Part shown: positions 1-12,099 of the stretch, one piece after another
Layout: each line of letters starts with the position of its first letter
Numbering within the stretch: position 1 is the stretch's first letter
Assembly: GCA_033063855.1 (NCBI GenBank)
Contig: CP093829.1
Coordinates: 15,035,537-15,099,536 of the forward strand
DNA: 64,000 bases
Source: Smittia aterrima
Taxonomy: Eukaryota > Arthropoda > Insecta > Diptera > Chironomidae
Direction of reading: 5' to 3'
The notes under the pieces: model-generated
Told to the model about the DNA's origin: nothing
Seen by the model: the letters and a program-made list of their open reading frames with translations, nothing else
Databases searched by the model: none
Program-made: the position numbers and the translations under genes

Positions 1-109
1 CAATCATTTCCTTCTCGTCCTCGTTTTCTTCTTCTCACAATCACTTTGACGAAAGTAGTTTACATAGTTGATGACTCTTGAGTTTCAATTTCTTTTTATC
101 TCTTTTAAG

Positions 110-3100
110 GCTGTTCTTAAGAACGGTGTGATTTCGGGCTCGGGCTTCATGAATAGCGGAAACGTTCGCTGTGGAAACTCAGTTTGTCGACCGATATCAG
201 GTGTCTTTGCGAAGAACCCTCTTCCAAATGGATACATTCATGTGACCACAATCCCAGCTGGCGCATCAAACATCACCATCACCGAACTCCGGAATAGCAT
301 CAACTTTCTAGGTAAGCGCATCATTTTAAAAGCATTACGACGAAATCTTGTCAAATCAAATTAATTTCGAAGCGCACGATCGTCAATAAATTGATGACAT
401 AAGCCACGTTAATTCATTCGTGTCGCTCATTTGTCGATGGTTAAATTTGTTTTTGTTTACACGTTGACGCGTTTGTCAACAAACCTTTTAATAGGATTTC
501 AAGCGACATTTACACATTTTCTCGGGAAGTCTTTAAAAAATTGAATTCACGGTTGTTTTGAAACACAAACATAAATTTTATCTCCTGCTTTTGACTTTCG
601 GTCAACGTAAGATTAAATCAGAAACTTCTGTTCATTCATTACATGTTTCTAAAAATTTTTACTCTCTGTAATAAATTTTCAGCTGTCAGTTCATCGAATT
701 AAAATCCCTCCAGTAAAAACATTCATAAACTGCTCCAACTTTTATTTTTGTCGACATGGCACGAGCATTCATCATAGCCGAGCAACACAATTTAAATTAA
801 AGTCGATGGAAAAAAAATTAAATTGTGTCTATTACCGACAGATTGAGTTTTCATCGTTAGTTGACCTAATACACTCGATAATTTTGTTAAAAGGAAGCCG
901 TCAGAAAAAGAAAACATGAGATGAAAATATAAACTTAATGGCTCATAAATTGGATTGATGGCGACCGTTCACTTTCGTTTCGTCGAGAGTTGTAGGATAG
1001 GATTTGAATTAAAGAAAACAAAACGAACACGAGAGGCATACGAGCTTCAATCTCCGCCTAAAATTGCTGTGGGAATCATAACAAATGTTTCGAGTTGAAG
1101 AGTCATGTAGCGGTTTTTTTCATGAAAATTCTGATAACATTTTGCGCTTCTCACTCGCATTCATCAAATCTGGTTACTTAGCTTCATGGGAGGCTTCGCT
1201 CAGGGTAGCAAAAAAATTTTATATTGATGATGCGATCACGTGCAAGGATTGTTGGTTGTGGCTTGAGAGCAAAAATGAGTTTTCCATTCTGTGCCGTTGT
1301 TGTTGTTTCTGATGCTTCGTGAAAGAAATTTTGAATAATTCAAGGATTTTCGCTTCTGGCTGTTGTCAAAAGTTTTCCAAAAGAATATTAATCAATTTTG
1401 CGAATATTTTCAGCTCTAAAGTCGACCGATGGTGAGTACGTCATTAATGGAAATTACACAGTCTCGCATTCTGGACCGTACGAAGTTGCTGGAACGACGA
1501 TTGATTATCATCGATTCGATGGCAATCTCAAAGAGACTCATCACCCTAAAAGAAGTGACGGTGTTACTGAATGGATAACAAGCTCCGGGCCGTTGTTCGA
1601 GCCTATACATTTGATGGTGGGATTGAAATCAATTAACATAATCATCGATTGCATAATTAATTTTATTGTATTTAGGTTCTCTCGCAACAAATCAATCCCG
1701 GAATAAAATATGAGTATTTGCTGCCAACGAGCTTGGCAACATCCGAAGAAGCATCCGAAGTAGATTATTTCTCGTCAGGTGAAGACAACCTGCCGTTGAA
1801 TTACAAGCTGAAAGCTGCCAACGCTCAAAACAACACGACATCAACCGGACGTAGGAAGCGTAAGCTGGCGTGGAAGGTGATAGGATTCACGCCGTGCTGT
1901 AAGTTTATTCTTTATGAACATGTGTCCTAAAAGCTTATTTTGGATCGTAATACAGCAAAAAGCTGCGGGGGAGGATCGCAACAGCCAATCATTCGCTGCG
2001 TGAGAGGTGAACCGACACGGGCTTATTCTCCAAAGAAATGTGCTCACTTAAAGAAGCCGAGTGTCAGTGAGAGTTTGATGAAGTGTAACAGCCAGCCCTG
2101 TCCAGCCTTTTGGAAACTCGGCGATTATAGCAGCTGTCGATGCGGAGAATTCGATGAGAAAACCAATCAAACGAGAGAAGTCAAATGTGTGCAGGAATTG
2201 ATATCAGGTGTTGTAATTCAAGTCAACAGTGGAGCTTGCATTGACGAGCGGCCGATTACGACACTTCCATGTGAATGCATAAAGCCAGCAAAGATGTCAA
2301 AAGTCGACGCTGCTTCAAAGCACAACCATCAACCATCAATCATCCATAACACGCAAAACGACCAGAAAACGAAAATTCGGACGAAACCGCCAGTCAAGAG
2401 CAAAAAAAGCGGATCATGGCTCATATCGGAATGGTAAAGAACACATTTAATAATTACCTCGAATGAAGTTGAATTAAAACATAATTGATTAATATTTTAA
2501 TTGAAAACAAATTAAATTACGAATACAGGAGTGAACAGTGCTCTTCAGAATGCGGCGCAGGACAACAGTTCAGAACAATCTTCTGTGATCGAAGTCCCCC
2601 TAACATCGAGCGATGTGACATTCGATTGACTCCCAACACATATCGGGAATGCACAAGTGACGCAAAATGTGTAGGCGAGTGGTTTATTGGTCCGTGGAGC
2701 TTGTGTTCAGGAGATTGTTTCAACGCATCGAGGTCACGTACTGTCGTATGCATAAAGAACGATGGATTCGCTGAAGAGAGCGAGTGTGATTTGAAAGCCA
2801 AACCCGCAACGTTTGAAGATTGCAAGCCCGAGGAGATGAAAGATTGCAAACCAAAATGGCACTCCTCAGAATGGACGGAGGTTAATTTAATTAAATTTTC
2901 CATCCCACGACCTTATCATTTCAATTTAGAATTTTCCGCTCGGAATGAAAATTAAAATTGTCAATTTGTCATTTACAGTGCAATAAAAATTGCGGATCCG
3001 GAATACAGAGGAGAATAATTAAATGCCTCGAGTCTGATGTGAGAGAGAACATTTTGAAAGAGTCTTCAAAGTGCAAATACTCGGAGCGTCCAGCTGGTAT

Positions 3101-3370
3101 GCGCTACTGTAACACTCATGATTGCACAGGTGAAAACTGGTTACAGTCTCATTTTTTATTTACTTCTCACCCCTCGCATTTCTCTCTTCATCAGAAAAAA
3201 CTACAACTTACGATCCACGCGTCGATATGATTCAGAACGATGACGATCCAAGCTGTCGCGATGAGTTCCCCAATTGTAGCATGGTTTTAAAGAGCAAATT
3301 GTGCGGCTATGCGTACTACAATGAGAACTGTTGCCAATCATGTCGATTGATTTCGAATGAATTATTTTAA
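110..3370 (+). CDS. ADAMTS-like secreted matrix protein, 3' part (5' end outside window)
   Basis: Spliced exons 110-311, 1414-1616, 1676-1898, 1956-2433, 2529-2880, 2979-3129 and 3195-3370; every junction is GT-AG and phases agree (595 codons including stop). The first visible exon starts after a pyrimidine-AAG acceptor, so the N-terminus lies upstream. In order: the end of a Cys-rich region, an ADAMTS spacer (VTTIPAGASNITITEL), a basic RRKRK stretch, then several thrombospondin type-1 repeats (SKSCGGGSQQ, SSECGAGQQ, NKNCGSGIQRR) and a six-cysteine PLAC module at the C-terminus ending ISNELF. No metalloprotease motif is visible, but that end is missing. The architecture fits the insect ADAMTS-like/papilin group (Drosophila loh and nolo type), which are extracellular matrix organisers. 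Which paralogue it is cannot be decided from this part. Confidence 0.85.
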
Positions 3371-5658
3371 TAGCGTTGAGTAACTATAGCGATTCTCGCG
3401 TCTCGTTTTACATTCGACCCTTTGTTGTCATCAATTATTGAAATGTCCAAACATAAAAAGACCCGGCGAGCGAGCGATTTATGCATGCAGCATCCCCATC
3501 GTTAAAAGATAATTGTCAAAACGATATTAAAATACAAATTTTTTTGCAACACAAATTGTTGAGCTGCCATGTCCAGAATGATTTGGGATGAAGTTCATAA
3601 ATTACGTCACAGAAAGTAGTGACACAGCTTAAACCGAGTCCATATCTTCATTTTTAATCTGAGAATGTCATTCATGTGTCACGAGCCGCTCGACGTAATT
3701 TATGAATATCCTTTAATTCTTTTTGGAAACGAAAGGAGCAGAAGTCCGACCTCCCCCTGTTCAACACTTTCAAAGCCGATTAAAACATCAAGAGTTTAAA
3801 TCTATTTTTTATTGTTGTTCACAAGCCCCGAGCTATAAAAATTTAATTGATTAGGATTAAGCCATAATCCATCTCGCTGCTTTATGCGATTTTAATTAGT
3901 TTTATAATTGATGCATTGAGGAAAATGATTTTAGTTTATGACCACGCACCACCAATAAACTCGTAGGGAATGATACTTTTGATTATTTTGCATAATTATG
4001 TGTTTCGATGATTTATTATGAATCGTGTTTAACGAACAGCATGCTCTGTAGATTTTTTGTTCATTCACAGCAGAGGCGTTAAAACAATTAGCAGAAGCTT
4101 CTAAAATTTCTCAACTATTATAAACACATCTTTCAGTCGCTTAAGTGCATTTAGATAAGTTTAATCTTTTCTTTTTATGTTTGCATAATGAAATGAGAGC
4201 AGGTTTTGCTAGTCTAATTAAAAATCCACCCTCGCCCTTCTACGCCAAATCCACCAGTCGCTAAATGAGTGCTTTGAACTTTTCTTATTTTGTTATGTGC
4301 TCTTCAAAGATAAATTCTTCAATGATAAACACTCAAAAGGAATTTTGTAAATAGAGGTAAAACATTTTCTGGTTTAATAAAAAAAAGGATTAAAATTACG
4401 TTTTAAGGAAAATTTAGAGTTTTTCATTTCATTTTTATGCAAAAAAAAGTTTTAGCGGCTAGACATTCGTTTCATCAGAATTAAACTTTTCAACAGAAAA
4501 TCGTGAATTTCCGGGGAAACTTTTAATTTTTCTTTCTCCCACGGACTTGAATAACTTAATTACAGCTCATTTGCAAAAGTTTTATAGTTTTTCTGCAGCA
4601 GAGAAATTCATTGAACTAGCAAATTAGCCGCCGGTAACAACGATTGCAGTTGAGTCCTCCAGGGAATGCCGCAAAATCGATTTCTCGTTCCATTCAATTG
4701 TCTCTCAATACAGCAGGAACATTAAAATGACTTTTGCTTGATAAATTTGCATTTGCAAATTATTTATCGGGCTCAGAAAAAATCGTTTTGTTTCATTTCT
4801 CATCAACAGAGCAGAAATTTATTGCTCCTCCGCAGAACAGAATAACAATTATATGTCATTTAAAGTTATTCCACTTTTATGGTTTTTCAGTAGAAGAAGA
4901 AAGCTCACTGAGTCTCCTCCCCAAAGCTTCAAATATCGAAAGCCCTTCAAACAACTCGCTCTCCAACCGCATACATCATTTTTTTGTGGGTGAATCGCGT
5001 GAATTGTCTCCAATTTTTTTTCTCGTGGTGTGCAATAATTGACAGTGCAACAAAAAAACAAACACGAAAATATTAATTAAACGACTGACTGCATTTTCAA
5101 GCGTAACTGATTGTTTTTTGCCAATTTAATTCAAACTTTAAAGCCGAAGGAAATTCATTTCAACTTTTCATTTGAAGAAAAAGAAAGAATGGGGATGGAA
5201 ATTTATTTTTGTTCAAAACTTTTCTGATAAAACTCAAATTGAAACTGACGTTACAATGCCAACTTCAAGAATCCGACATCGACATGCAATCAACTTTGTC
5301 ATCAGTTCAGTTGTTGTTAAATGATTACATACTGTGATTCGATCAAAAAATTCCTTTCCAGATTCTACATAGTTATTTATCTTTGCTTACATATCCTTTG
5401 AATGCTTTAGTAAGTAGTCTAGGATACCAATATTTATGAGAAATTCTTCTATCGATTTGTTATTACCTCTATTGAAGGACTTTTTATTTATTGAATTGAA
5501 GGCAATTGAAATGAGAAAATTCTCAGTAGACTTGATCTATTTCCGAATAAAGTTTTAACGGATCTCTGCTTTTCAAGCTGCTGTTTTGTGAATTCTTGCA
5601 ATTTTGAAGGCATTTCGTGTTTTTAATATTTTATCGAGTTTATATAACGAGATTAAGG
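3371..5658. other. Intergenic, no gene recognised
   Basis: AT-rich spacer between the ADAMTS-like stop and the TMEM214 start. It should contain the 3' UTR of the former and the promoter of the latter. The open frame at 4734-5042 has no domain, no splice context and biased low-complexity composition, and is not taken as a gene. Confidence 0.6.
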
Positions 5659-8600
5659 ATGAGCTCTGGAGATGATGAAGATAACTGGCAAACTGTAAGC
5701 AAGCCTAAGAAAGTGAAACCCGGCAAGATTTCTGCTGCACTTGGTGAGATTTTTTATTTTAAAATTTTTGTTTGTTTTCACGATGCACAAATATTTTCAG
5801 ATGAAGAAGAAAACATGAAGCTAGTTGTGTCAATGAATATCAAGTCATCAATTGGAGTGAAGAAGGAAATAAGTTCTGCTAAGAAAACTCAGATTCCAGT
5901 GAAAATCAAGCAGAACCAGGAAAATGTTTCGAAAAAAACGAAAAAGAAATCAGAGTCACCTCCTGGCTTTAAAAGCCTTCAATCAGCATTAAACTCGCTG
6001 AATATCTCCGAAATGATTGAACAGTTGGAAATCACGAAGGTTCAATTTAACAACAATGCTGTGATTATGCTAAAGACTGCGTTGACGTTTCTAAATGAGA
6101 AACTTCGACTTGAGAAGGCGGAAGATTCACTTTTCTTTGATAAACCTCTCAATTATCCTAGCACAATTCTTCCTGAAGGTCTCAAAGCTATCATTGAACC
6201 TTTAATCAATCAGTGCAGTTGCGAAATTCTTAACTACTTCTTTCACAATCTGCTTCAATCTGTCTGTGAAGCTCAAAACAAGTCTCAAAGATTCGTTGGA
6301 CATCTCATTCTTCTTCAACAAATCGCTCTTCATCAGCCTCAAGTTTCGTTATCGAATCTAGCGAGCACAGTCATTTTAAAGAATGCATATCAGAACCAGC
6401 TCTCCATCTGTCTTTCGCTGTTTTGGGCGCTTGGAACAGCCGGAGTTCGAGACACAACTGTCGGATTGAAAGTGTGGGTGGAAATAATGAGTTCGTTGAT
6501 GAATGCAAAAAGTTATTCGAAGTTCATTATCGACTATCTCTCTAAAATCCTCAACGTCAGCGTTCAAACTCCTGATTTAGACATCACACCAGATGAATAC
6601 GAAACAATCGTTGAGTTGCTACTCTCTAACGATCAAAAATCAAAAGCGAACGATCTGAGAAAAAGTAGCTTGCAGTGCATTGAAAAGCTGAACGCTAAAT
6701 TATATTCAAGTCATTCAATCGGGACCAGAATCGATTCTTTCTTTTCGTCGATACTTAAATTTAGCAAGAGGAATCCGGAATTGTTTGCCAACACAATTTT
6801 CAAATTGATTCAAAAGTTCCCGAACGAATGTCTTAATATTTGGCGAAATAGCTTTGACAAGTTCAGCCGTCAAAATGTGATCCTTTTCAATTTTTTTGGT
6901 AAGTTCCGAAGATGGAAAAATTTCTGATCTTAATGTTTCACTCTCCATAGAGAACAACTTAGAAGACTTTGAGTCAAAAGAATTGGTTAACTTCATCAAG
7001 GAGATCGACTACAAGCAGCATCCATCGCTTTTATTCGCAAAGGTAATTACAATAAGTTTTAAAATCTAGTACAAAAATATCAGCCAACGGTTATTTCAAA
7101 AAGCTTCGATGTCCCCTAACTTATGAATATTGCCCTAATCTAGTCCTCAATTGAACTGAAGAAAATCAGAGAGGATTCAGACCGAAGTTTTATTCGAGTT
7201 TTTCAGTTAATTAGCGCACCGTGCGATCAGAAATATATTTAAAACCATAACAGACTGTAAGTACTCGTTGTGGCACCTGAAATTGACGGTTGAAATGTTG
7301 TGATTGTGTGACAAATATTAAAAACATAAAGGAACGCAACAACAAGAGTTAGAAAACGCAGTGTAAAACGGGTTTGGTAGTCGAGACTGTCTTTTCGGGA
7401 AGATTTCAACGTCATGCAACGTGTAATGTATTTTTTTTTCGTTTCTCGCGGTGTCGCTCCTTATCAAATACCCTTCGACCGGGCTAAATGCCGAAAAATA
7501 TTTATTTATTCTCCAAACTTAGTTTATGAAAGCTTCATTGGTAAAAATATTTGATAAGTGGCTTCAAACATTTCTCCCATAAACGCCTTAAACTTTCTTT
7601 TCCCGAAAAATTGCCATTTGGCATAAATAGTTTCAAAAATATATTTTTTAGAAACACTCTAATTTAATGAAAATTTTAGTTGTAGTTGATCAGAGAAAGG
7701 AGGGTCAAAAGCCGCTTTTCCAAAGCGCAATATCAGAAGACTCATACAAATTAACAGAAGTCAATTAGACACATCATCAGCATTCGGCATCATTTTACAC
7801 TTTGTCTTCTTATCGAATCGCTAAAAATAACTGCAAAATAAGAAATTTCTCTAAACTGCTTTCTTTTGTTAGTCGCAGAAGAAGTCGTAATCGATTTTTC
7901 GGAGTTGAAACATTTTTCTACAGTCAACACTTAGTTTTTTAAAATAAACCAATTTTTTATGCATTCAAATTATGCAACGAAATTGTTCCTGTATTCCGCT
8001 CAATGTCAAGGAAAATTATCTTTATCACATTAATCGTAGCTATCGAAGAACGTTGATAATTGTCTTAACCGAACATAAACGAATGCTTATCACTGTGATA
8101 TTCCATAAAACGAGCTAATAGAAAGTGTACTCTTCTATTTTGGTTTGGTCGTGCCGCCCGAATCCGATAAGATTAAACTCGCGTTGTACGTTGTATGAGT
8201 GAAAACGCGTGCGAACAAATGTCCAACGTGGTAACACACTATTTGCCGGAATAAAAGTAACAAAGTTCAAGATAAATCTCCAATTGATCTGACATCGTTC
8301 GCGCAATGTTCTTTTACGCAATTCACAACATTTTATAATTTCAATCGAGTGTTAGATTAATGTTTTTTTTCTTTAAAAACACCCTAGTCGAACACAATCT
8401 TTAAACTAGAATCGAATCGGTGATTTGTTGATAAATTAAATTCACTAAAAACCAAATAACTATGGCATCAGCAAACAAGCAAAATAAAAATAAGCAAAAA
8501 CCACAGGCAGGCGGAAAGAAGGTAAGCCGTTGGCATGATTTTTTACTAATAATCGAGTTGGCGAGTTTTTGTGCAATATTTTGTTTTTTATTTCTTTATT

Positions 8601-9377
8601 TGACTCACGACTATCAATTCTTGCTTTCGATCGTTTTCAGGACATTCCTGCAAAGATGGCTGACAATAAGAAGCAGAAGAAACAGAAAAACGAGTCTGGA
8701 AAGTCTTGCAGTGGTTGCTGCAAATGGCTCTTTGGATCGTTCTTGTTGTTCGGAGCTATCGCTGGTCTCATAACTTACGACACAAATGTTCTCCATGACG
8801 GAAAATTTGAAGAGTCGTCAGTTGGACGAGTCCTTAAGCAAACTGGAGCTCTCCCACATGTTGAGAACGCTTGGTTCGTGTCGCTGAAATACAGCGCAAA
8901 GGGCTATAAGTGGGCTGAAGTGAACGTACCACCTACGTACGTTAAAGTCAAGACTTACCTTGAGCCTCATTGCGATTTCGCCAAAGATCTCGGGTTAACG
9001 CTTGTAAATGGCGCTAAGAAGCTTTGGGCATCGACGAAAGTATACGTGGCTGAGAAGACGCCGGTCGTTATCGCTTTTATCGACAAATACTCGCCTGGAC
9101 TAGGGCAGAAGATTCATGATGGTATCGCAAACGTTTTCTCAACAATTTGCAGTTTTCTGTGCAGTTCGTGGAGTCATTCCGTGGAATTCTTTAAAACAAA
9201 AGTCTTTATGTGAGTTGAATTTGATGACGTCGTTTCGTAAAATAATAATTTCTCTTTTTTAGAGGCCAATTGTCGCCTGAGAGTCTTGGAAAAGCTTTTA
9301 ACTCAACGACAGAGAGAGCTTTGGGTTACTACAGCTGGTTCCATGAGAAGGTCGACTTCTATGCCAAAATCAATTAA
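5659..9377 (+). CDS. TMEM214: TMEM214, long isoform
   Basis: Exons 5659-5743, 5801-6898, 6951-7042, 8641-9209 and 9263-9377 join in frame to 652 residues. The N-terminus (NWQTVSKPKK) and the core (LFWALGTAG, then GLKVWVEIM) match the family signature of TMEM214, an ER membrane protein linked in vertebrates to ER-stress-induced, caspase-4-dependent apoptosis. After a lysine-rich linker comes one clear hydrophobic segment (WLFGSFLLFGAIAGLITY) followed by the family-typical C-terminal part. The start codon was chosen because the acidic-W N-terminus begins there; upstream codons in frame look like UTR. The first intron is only 57 bp, is a multiple of three and has no stop. The 1.6 kb intron 7043-8640 contains an alternative first exon (separate entry). 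A poly(A) signal lies at 9701-9706. Confidence 0.88.
7043..8461. other. Long TMEM214 intron with probable internal promoter
   Basis: No coding exon or RNA gene was recognised here. The 3' end must hold the promoter and 5' UTR of the short isoform that begins at 8462. Confidence 0.45.
8462..9377 (+). CDS. TMEM214: TMEM214, short C-terminal isoform from an internal first exon
   Basis: An ATG at 8462 opens a 60-base exon encoding MASANKQNKNKQKPQAGGKK, ending in AAG before GTAAGC at 8522. This donor has the same phase (0) as the donor at 7043 of the long form, and both can use the acceptor before 8641. The product would be 247 residues: a lysine-rich cytosolic head, the membrane segment and the TMEM214 C-terminal region without the large helical N-terminal domain. 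There is no AG just before 8462, so this looks like a true first exon with its own promoter in the preceding intron. Seen in sequence: start, donor, phase match. Inferred: the promoter and the isoform's use. Confidence 0.6.
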
Positions 9378-9700
9378 GATTCCATCACTGTACTCGATTG
9401 ATGATGTCCATCAATGAAAATTCTATCAACATTCTCATATTTTCTTTGGAAGCGATGAAGAAAACCTGTGTGTAGATTTATTTCTGCCCGCACAACTCGA
9501 TTCAAATAATTTAATCAACTTTCTTTCCTCTTTTTCTCTTGTGGATTTTTATTTTCTATTTCTTAAGCTTTCATTTCTTCTCGAGTACTTTGAAGTTTCT
9601 CTCACGAATATGTCAGATCCTCAGTTTTCCCTCATTTCCATTTGCTATCAAATTAAATTGTTCAAACGATCAACTGTGGAGAGAACTGTAGACAAAAAAA

Positions 9701-9706
9701 AATAAA
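9701..9706 (+). terminator. Poly(A) signal of TMEM214
   Basis: AATAAA about 325 bases after the stop codon; the first canonical hexamer in this 3' UTR. Confidence 0.6.
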
Positions 9707-9742
9707 TGTTTCATTTTTTTTAAATGATGAATATTAGAATTT

Positions 9743-9748
9743 TTTATT
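9743..9748 (-). terminator. Poly(A) signal of PPP1R11
   Basis: AATAAA on the minus strand, about 25 bases after the PPP1R11 stop. The convergent TMEM214 signal lies only about 40 bases away, so the two transcripts end tail to tail. Confidence 0.6.
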
Positions 9749-9773
9749 TTGTAATTTTAGCATTGCGATAAAT

Positions 9774-11593
9774 TTAAGATGAGGGTCCAGGATTCACTTC
9801 AGGCTTGTCGTCTTTAGAATCAGGATGTTTATGCGCCTTCTTCATTTCAACATGTCCGAAGCAGTTCTCACACTCATCTTCAGACTCTGAAGAGCTCTCA
9901 CCAAACACTCTTGGCTTAACGAACACACAGCAGCACTTTGATTTCTTTTTGTCCATATGCTCGTTGTCAACGGTCGTTTCTGTCCATTGAACTTTCTTTT
10001 GTGTTTTAGGTTTGTGTAATCTTAGTCGAAGTGTTGGAGCATCCTGCAAGAAAAAGGAATATCGATAGAGTTTAGTCAAAAATAAAACTTTTATTCAGTT
10101 TAATCGTGAAAACGTAAATGCAACATCGGCAGAAACAGAATTACGTCTATTGTATAATCTTTTGTGAACGTAATTTCATGATTTTCTCTTCGTCATATCC
10201 GAGAACACTGGACATAATTTCTCCAGTATGTTGCCCCAAAGTCGGTGGACCAGTTCGTGCTGAATTCTCAGCGTCACTAAATGTGACAGGTGGCCCTACA
10301 ACTCTAACATCTCCTGCTGTCGCATGCTTCAAAGTTTTAACGATACCTATCTCTTTGATATGTGGATCGTCAAATACTTGCTGCATATTATTAACTGGAC
10401 CGAAAGGGAAAGCTGCTTTTTCAAAAGCAGTCTTCCAATACTCATTTGTTTCGTTTTCGAAAATTTTTGTTAAAATCTCTTTTAGTTCGTCTCGAAATTT
10501 AACTCGTTGTTGATTGCTGACAAACTTTGGGTCACTTGAAAGTTCAGGAACCTTTAAGATTTGACACAAATCTTTAAATTGAACATCCGAACCAGCACCG
10601 ATTGTGAAGAATCCGTCTTTTGTTTTAAATGCTGCGTATGGAACGATTGAGACGTGCTCAGTCCCCCAACGCGAAGCTTCCTCATTCGCATTCAAATAGT
10701 TTACGCCAACATTAATCAAACATGCAACTTGAGTTGACAAAAGGTCGACATCAATCTTCTGTCCTTGACCTGTTTTCTGTCGATGAAGTAAAGCAGCGAG
10801 AATGGATCCATGAGCATAAAGTCCTGTAGCAATGTCTGTCATTGCGACTCCTACTTTTGATGGTGTTGACTTTTCTCCAGTTATATGTAGCAAACCACCA
10901 ACAGATGCAGCAATGACATCATAACCAGCTCGATCCTTGTACGGACCTTGCGTTCCGAAGCCAGTAATTGAGCAATAAATCAACGCTGGATTAACTTTCT
11001 TCATGTCTTCGTATCCTAAACCAAGTTTTGAAAGCTTCCCGGGAACATAGTTTTCAATTAGAACATCACTTGTTTTTGCAAGATCATGAATGATTTCAAG
11101 GCCATTCTTAAGATCAACACAAATTGATCGTTTGTTACGATTACAGGCGAGAAAGTAAACTGAATCACTTGAATTCTTGAGAAACGGTGGACCCCATTTC
11201 CTCGATTCATCTCCACTGAATGGCTTTTCTACTTTAATTACATCAGCTCCGAGATCAGCTAAAATCTGGGAGCAAAAAGGCCCCGCAATTATTCTCGTCA
11301 AGTCGAGAACTCGAATTCCTGCCAGCGGATATTTCAATGGATCCAAAGACGTAGAGTAAGCTGAACGTTGTTGCAACGTTGGCATCAATTTCTTACATCT
11401 CAGAAGACTCATCGTTTAAGAATTAGCAACTTCACAAAAGTAAACAATAGCAAGCTACGTCTGAATCACTTTCCGATGTGTTGAAGTTATAATCGAGTTT
11501 ATTTGTTTTTACCCTTGTGTCCCCATGAAGCTCTGAATCATCTGCTACCGTTGTCGTCGATGATGCTGGAAGATTCACTGCACTTTGACTCAT
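9774..11593 (-). CDS. PPP1R11: PPP1R11, protein phosphatase 1 inhibitor-3 / E3 ligase
   Basis: Two exons on the minus strand: 11593-11513 (27 codons, starting MSQSAVNLPASSTTTVADD) and 10043-9774. The donor is GG|GTAAAA and the acceptor TTGCAG|GAT; they join in phase 0 to a 116-residue protein. The core is diagnostic: KKVQW (RVxF-type PP1-binding motif), TVDNEHM, SKCCCVFVKPR and FGESSSESE. Members inhibit PP1 and, in vertebrates, act as a RING-like ubiquitin ligase through the CCC cysteines. The intron (10044-11512) contains the whole SUGCT gene on the same strand, so SUGCT must be spliced out of the PPP1R11 pre-mRNA. Confidence 0.87.
10090..10095 (-). terminator. Poly(A) signal of SUGCT
   Basis: AATAAA on the minus strand about 50 bases past the SUGCT stop and 47 bases before PPP1R11 exon 2. 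Efficient use would truncate PPP1R11 pre-mRNA, so the host gene must read through or splice past it. Confidence 0.55.
10147..11412 (-). CDS. SUGCT: Succinyl-CoA:glutarate CoA-transferase, mitochondrial, nested and intronless
   Basis: One uninterrupted frame of 421 residues. The N-terminus (MSLLRCKKLMPTLQQRSAYS) is basic and hydroxylated without acids, as in a mitochondrial targeting peptide. The body is a CaiB/BaiF class III CoA-transferase: RVLDLTRIIAGPFCSQILAD near the start, LGADVIKVEKP, SVYFLACNRNKRSICVDL, then the putative catalytic aspartate in VAMTDIATGLYAHG, and PFGPVNN. Length and motifs fit SUGCT, which moves CoA from succinyl-CoA to glutarate in lysine breakdown; a related AMACR-like role is less likely. 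It lies wholly inside the PPP1R11 intron, same strand, with its own poly(A) signal at 10090-10095. The lack of introns suggests a retrogene or intron loss. Confidence 0.85.
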   Translation of the reverse strand: MSLLRCKKLMPTLQQRSAYSTSLDPLKYPLAGIRVLDLTRIIAGPFCSQILADLGADVIKVEKPFSGDESRKWGPPFLKNSSDSVYFLACNRNKRSICVDLKNGLEIIHDLAKTSDVLIENYVPGKLSKLGLGYEDMKKVNPALIYCSITGFGTQGPYKDRAGYDVIAASVGGLLHITGEKSTPSKVGVAMTDIATGLYAHGSILAALLHRQKTGQGQKIDVDLLSTQVACLINVGVNYLNANEEASRWGTEHVSIVPYAAFKTKDGFFTIGAGSDVQFKDLCQILKVPELSSDPKFVSNQQRVKFRDELKEILTKIFENETNEYWKTAFEKAAFPFGPVNNMQQVFDDPHIKEIGIVKTLKHATAGDVRVVGPPVTFSDAENSARTGPPTLGQHTGEIMSSVLGYDEEKIMKLRSQKIIQ

Positions 11594-12099
11594 TTTCTAA
11601 TAATCTTGGCTTATATTGGATTCACGAATTTTAATAAAAAAAAAATTACGAAAAGATTGTAAACATTTTCAGAAAAATTCTAGTACAGAAATATTTTTTT
11701 CTGAATTTTCCTCTCTCGCGAGCGCATGAGTTTTCCAAATTTTTCTAGTTTCCCACATCGTCAACAATAAGTTTATCAACATAATAAATATGTGAATAGC
11801 TTTTGTGATGATATGAAGTGTTTTGTGCTTAGAAGTTAATGAAACTTGCTGTAACATGTGGATTAAGTTTCAACGGCTGCAGATGAACTTTAGAGAGAAC
11901 AATTAAATCTGGAAGGCGAGTTGAAAAGTTCGTAAATTAGCAATTCGCGAAACTCATTAGCATCAGAAACTAACCCGATGCCCCACTGAGATATATTCGG
12001 AATATTTTGGAAGCTTTCCAAGTTTATCTTATTCCGTGAGAACTATAAATCTGTCATCGAACTTCTCGAAGCATTAAATATTTTTTCTTGAAGAGAAAA
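11594..12099. promoter_or_regulatory. Divergent spacer between PPP1R11 and the PPxY protein gene
   Basis: About 500 AT-rich bases separate two divergent start codons, so both promoters should lie here. No TATA box stands out. Confidence 0.4.

Noticed and set aside
4734..5042. 102-codon frame upstream of TMEM214
   Set aside because: No domain or splice context; starts from a non-ATG codon and is low complexity.
11669..11857. 62-codon minus-strand frame between PPP1R11 and the PPxY gene
   Set aside because: No conserved features. It lies in the divergent promoter region and looks like chance in AT-rich DNA.
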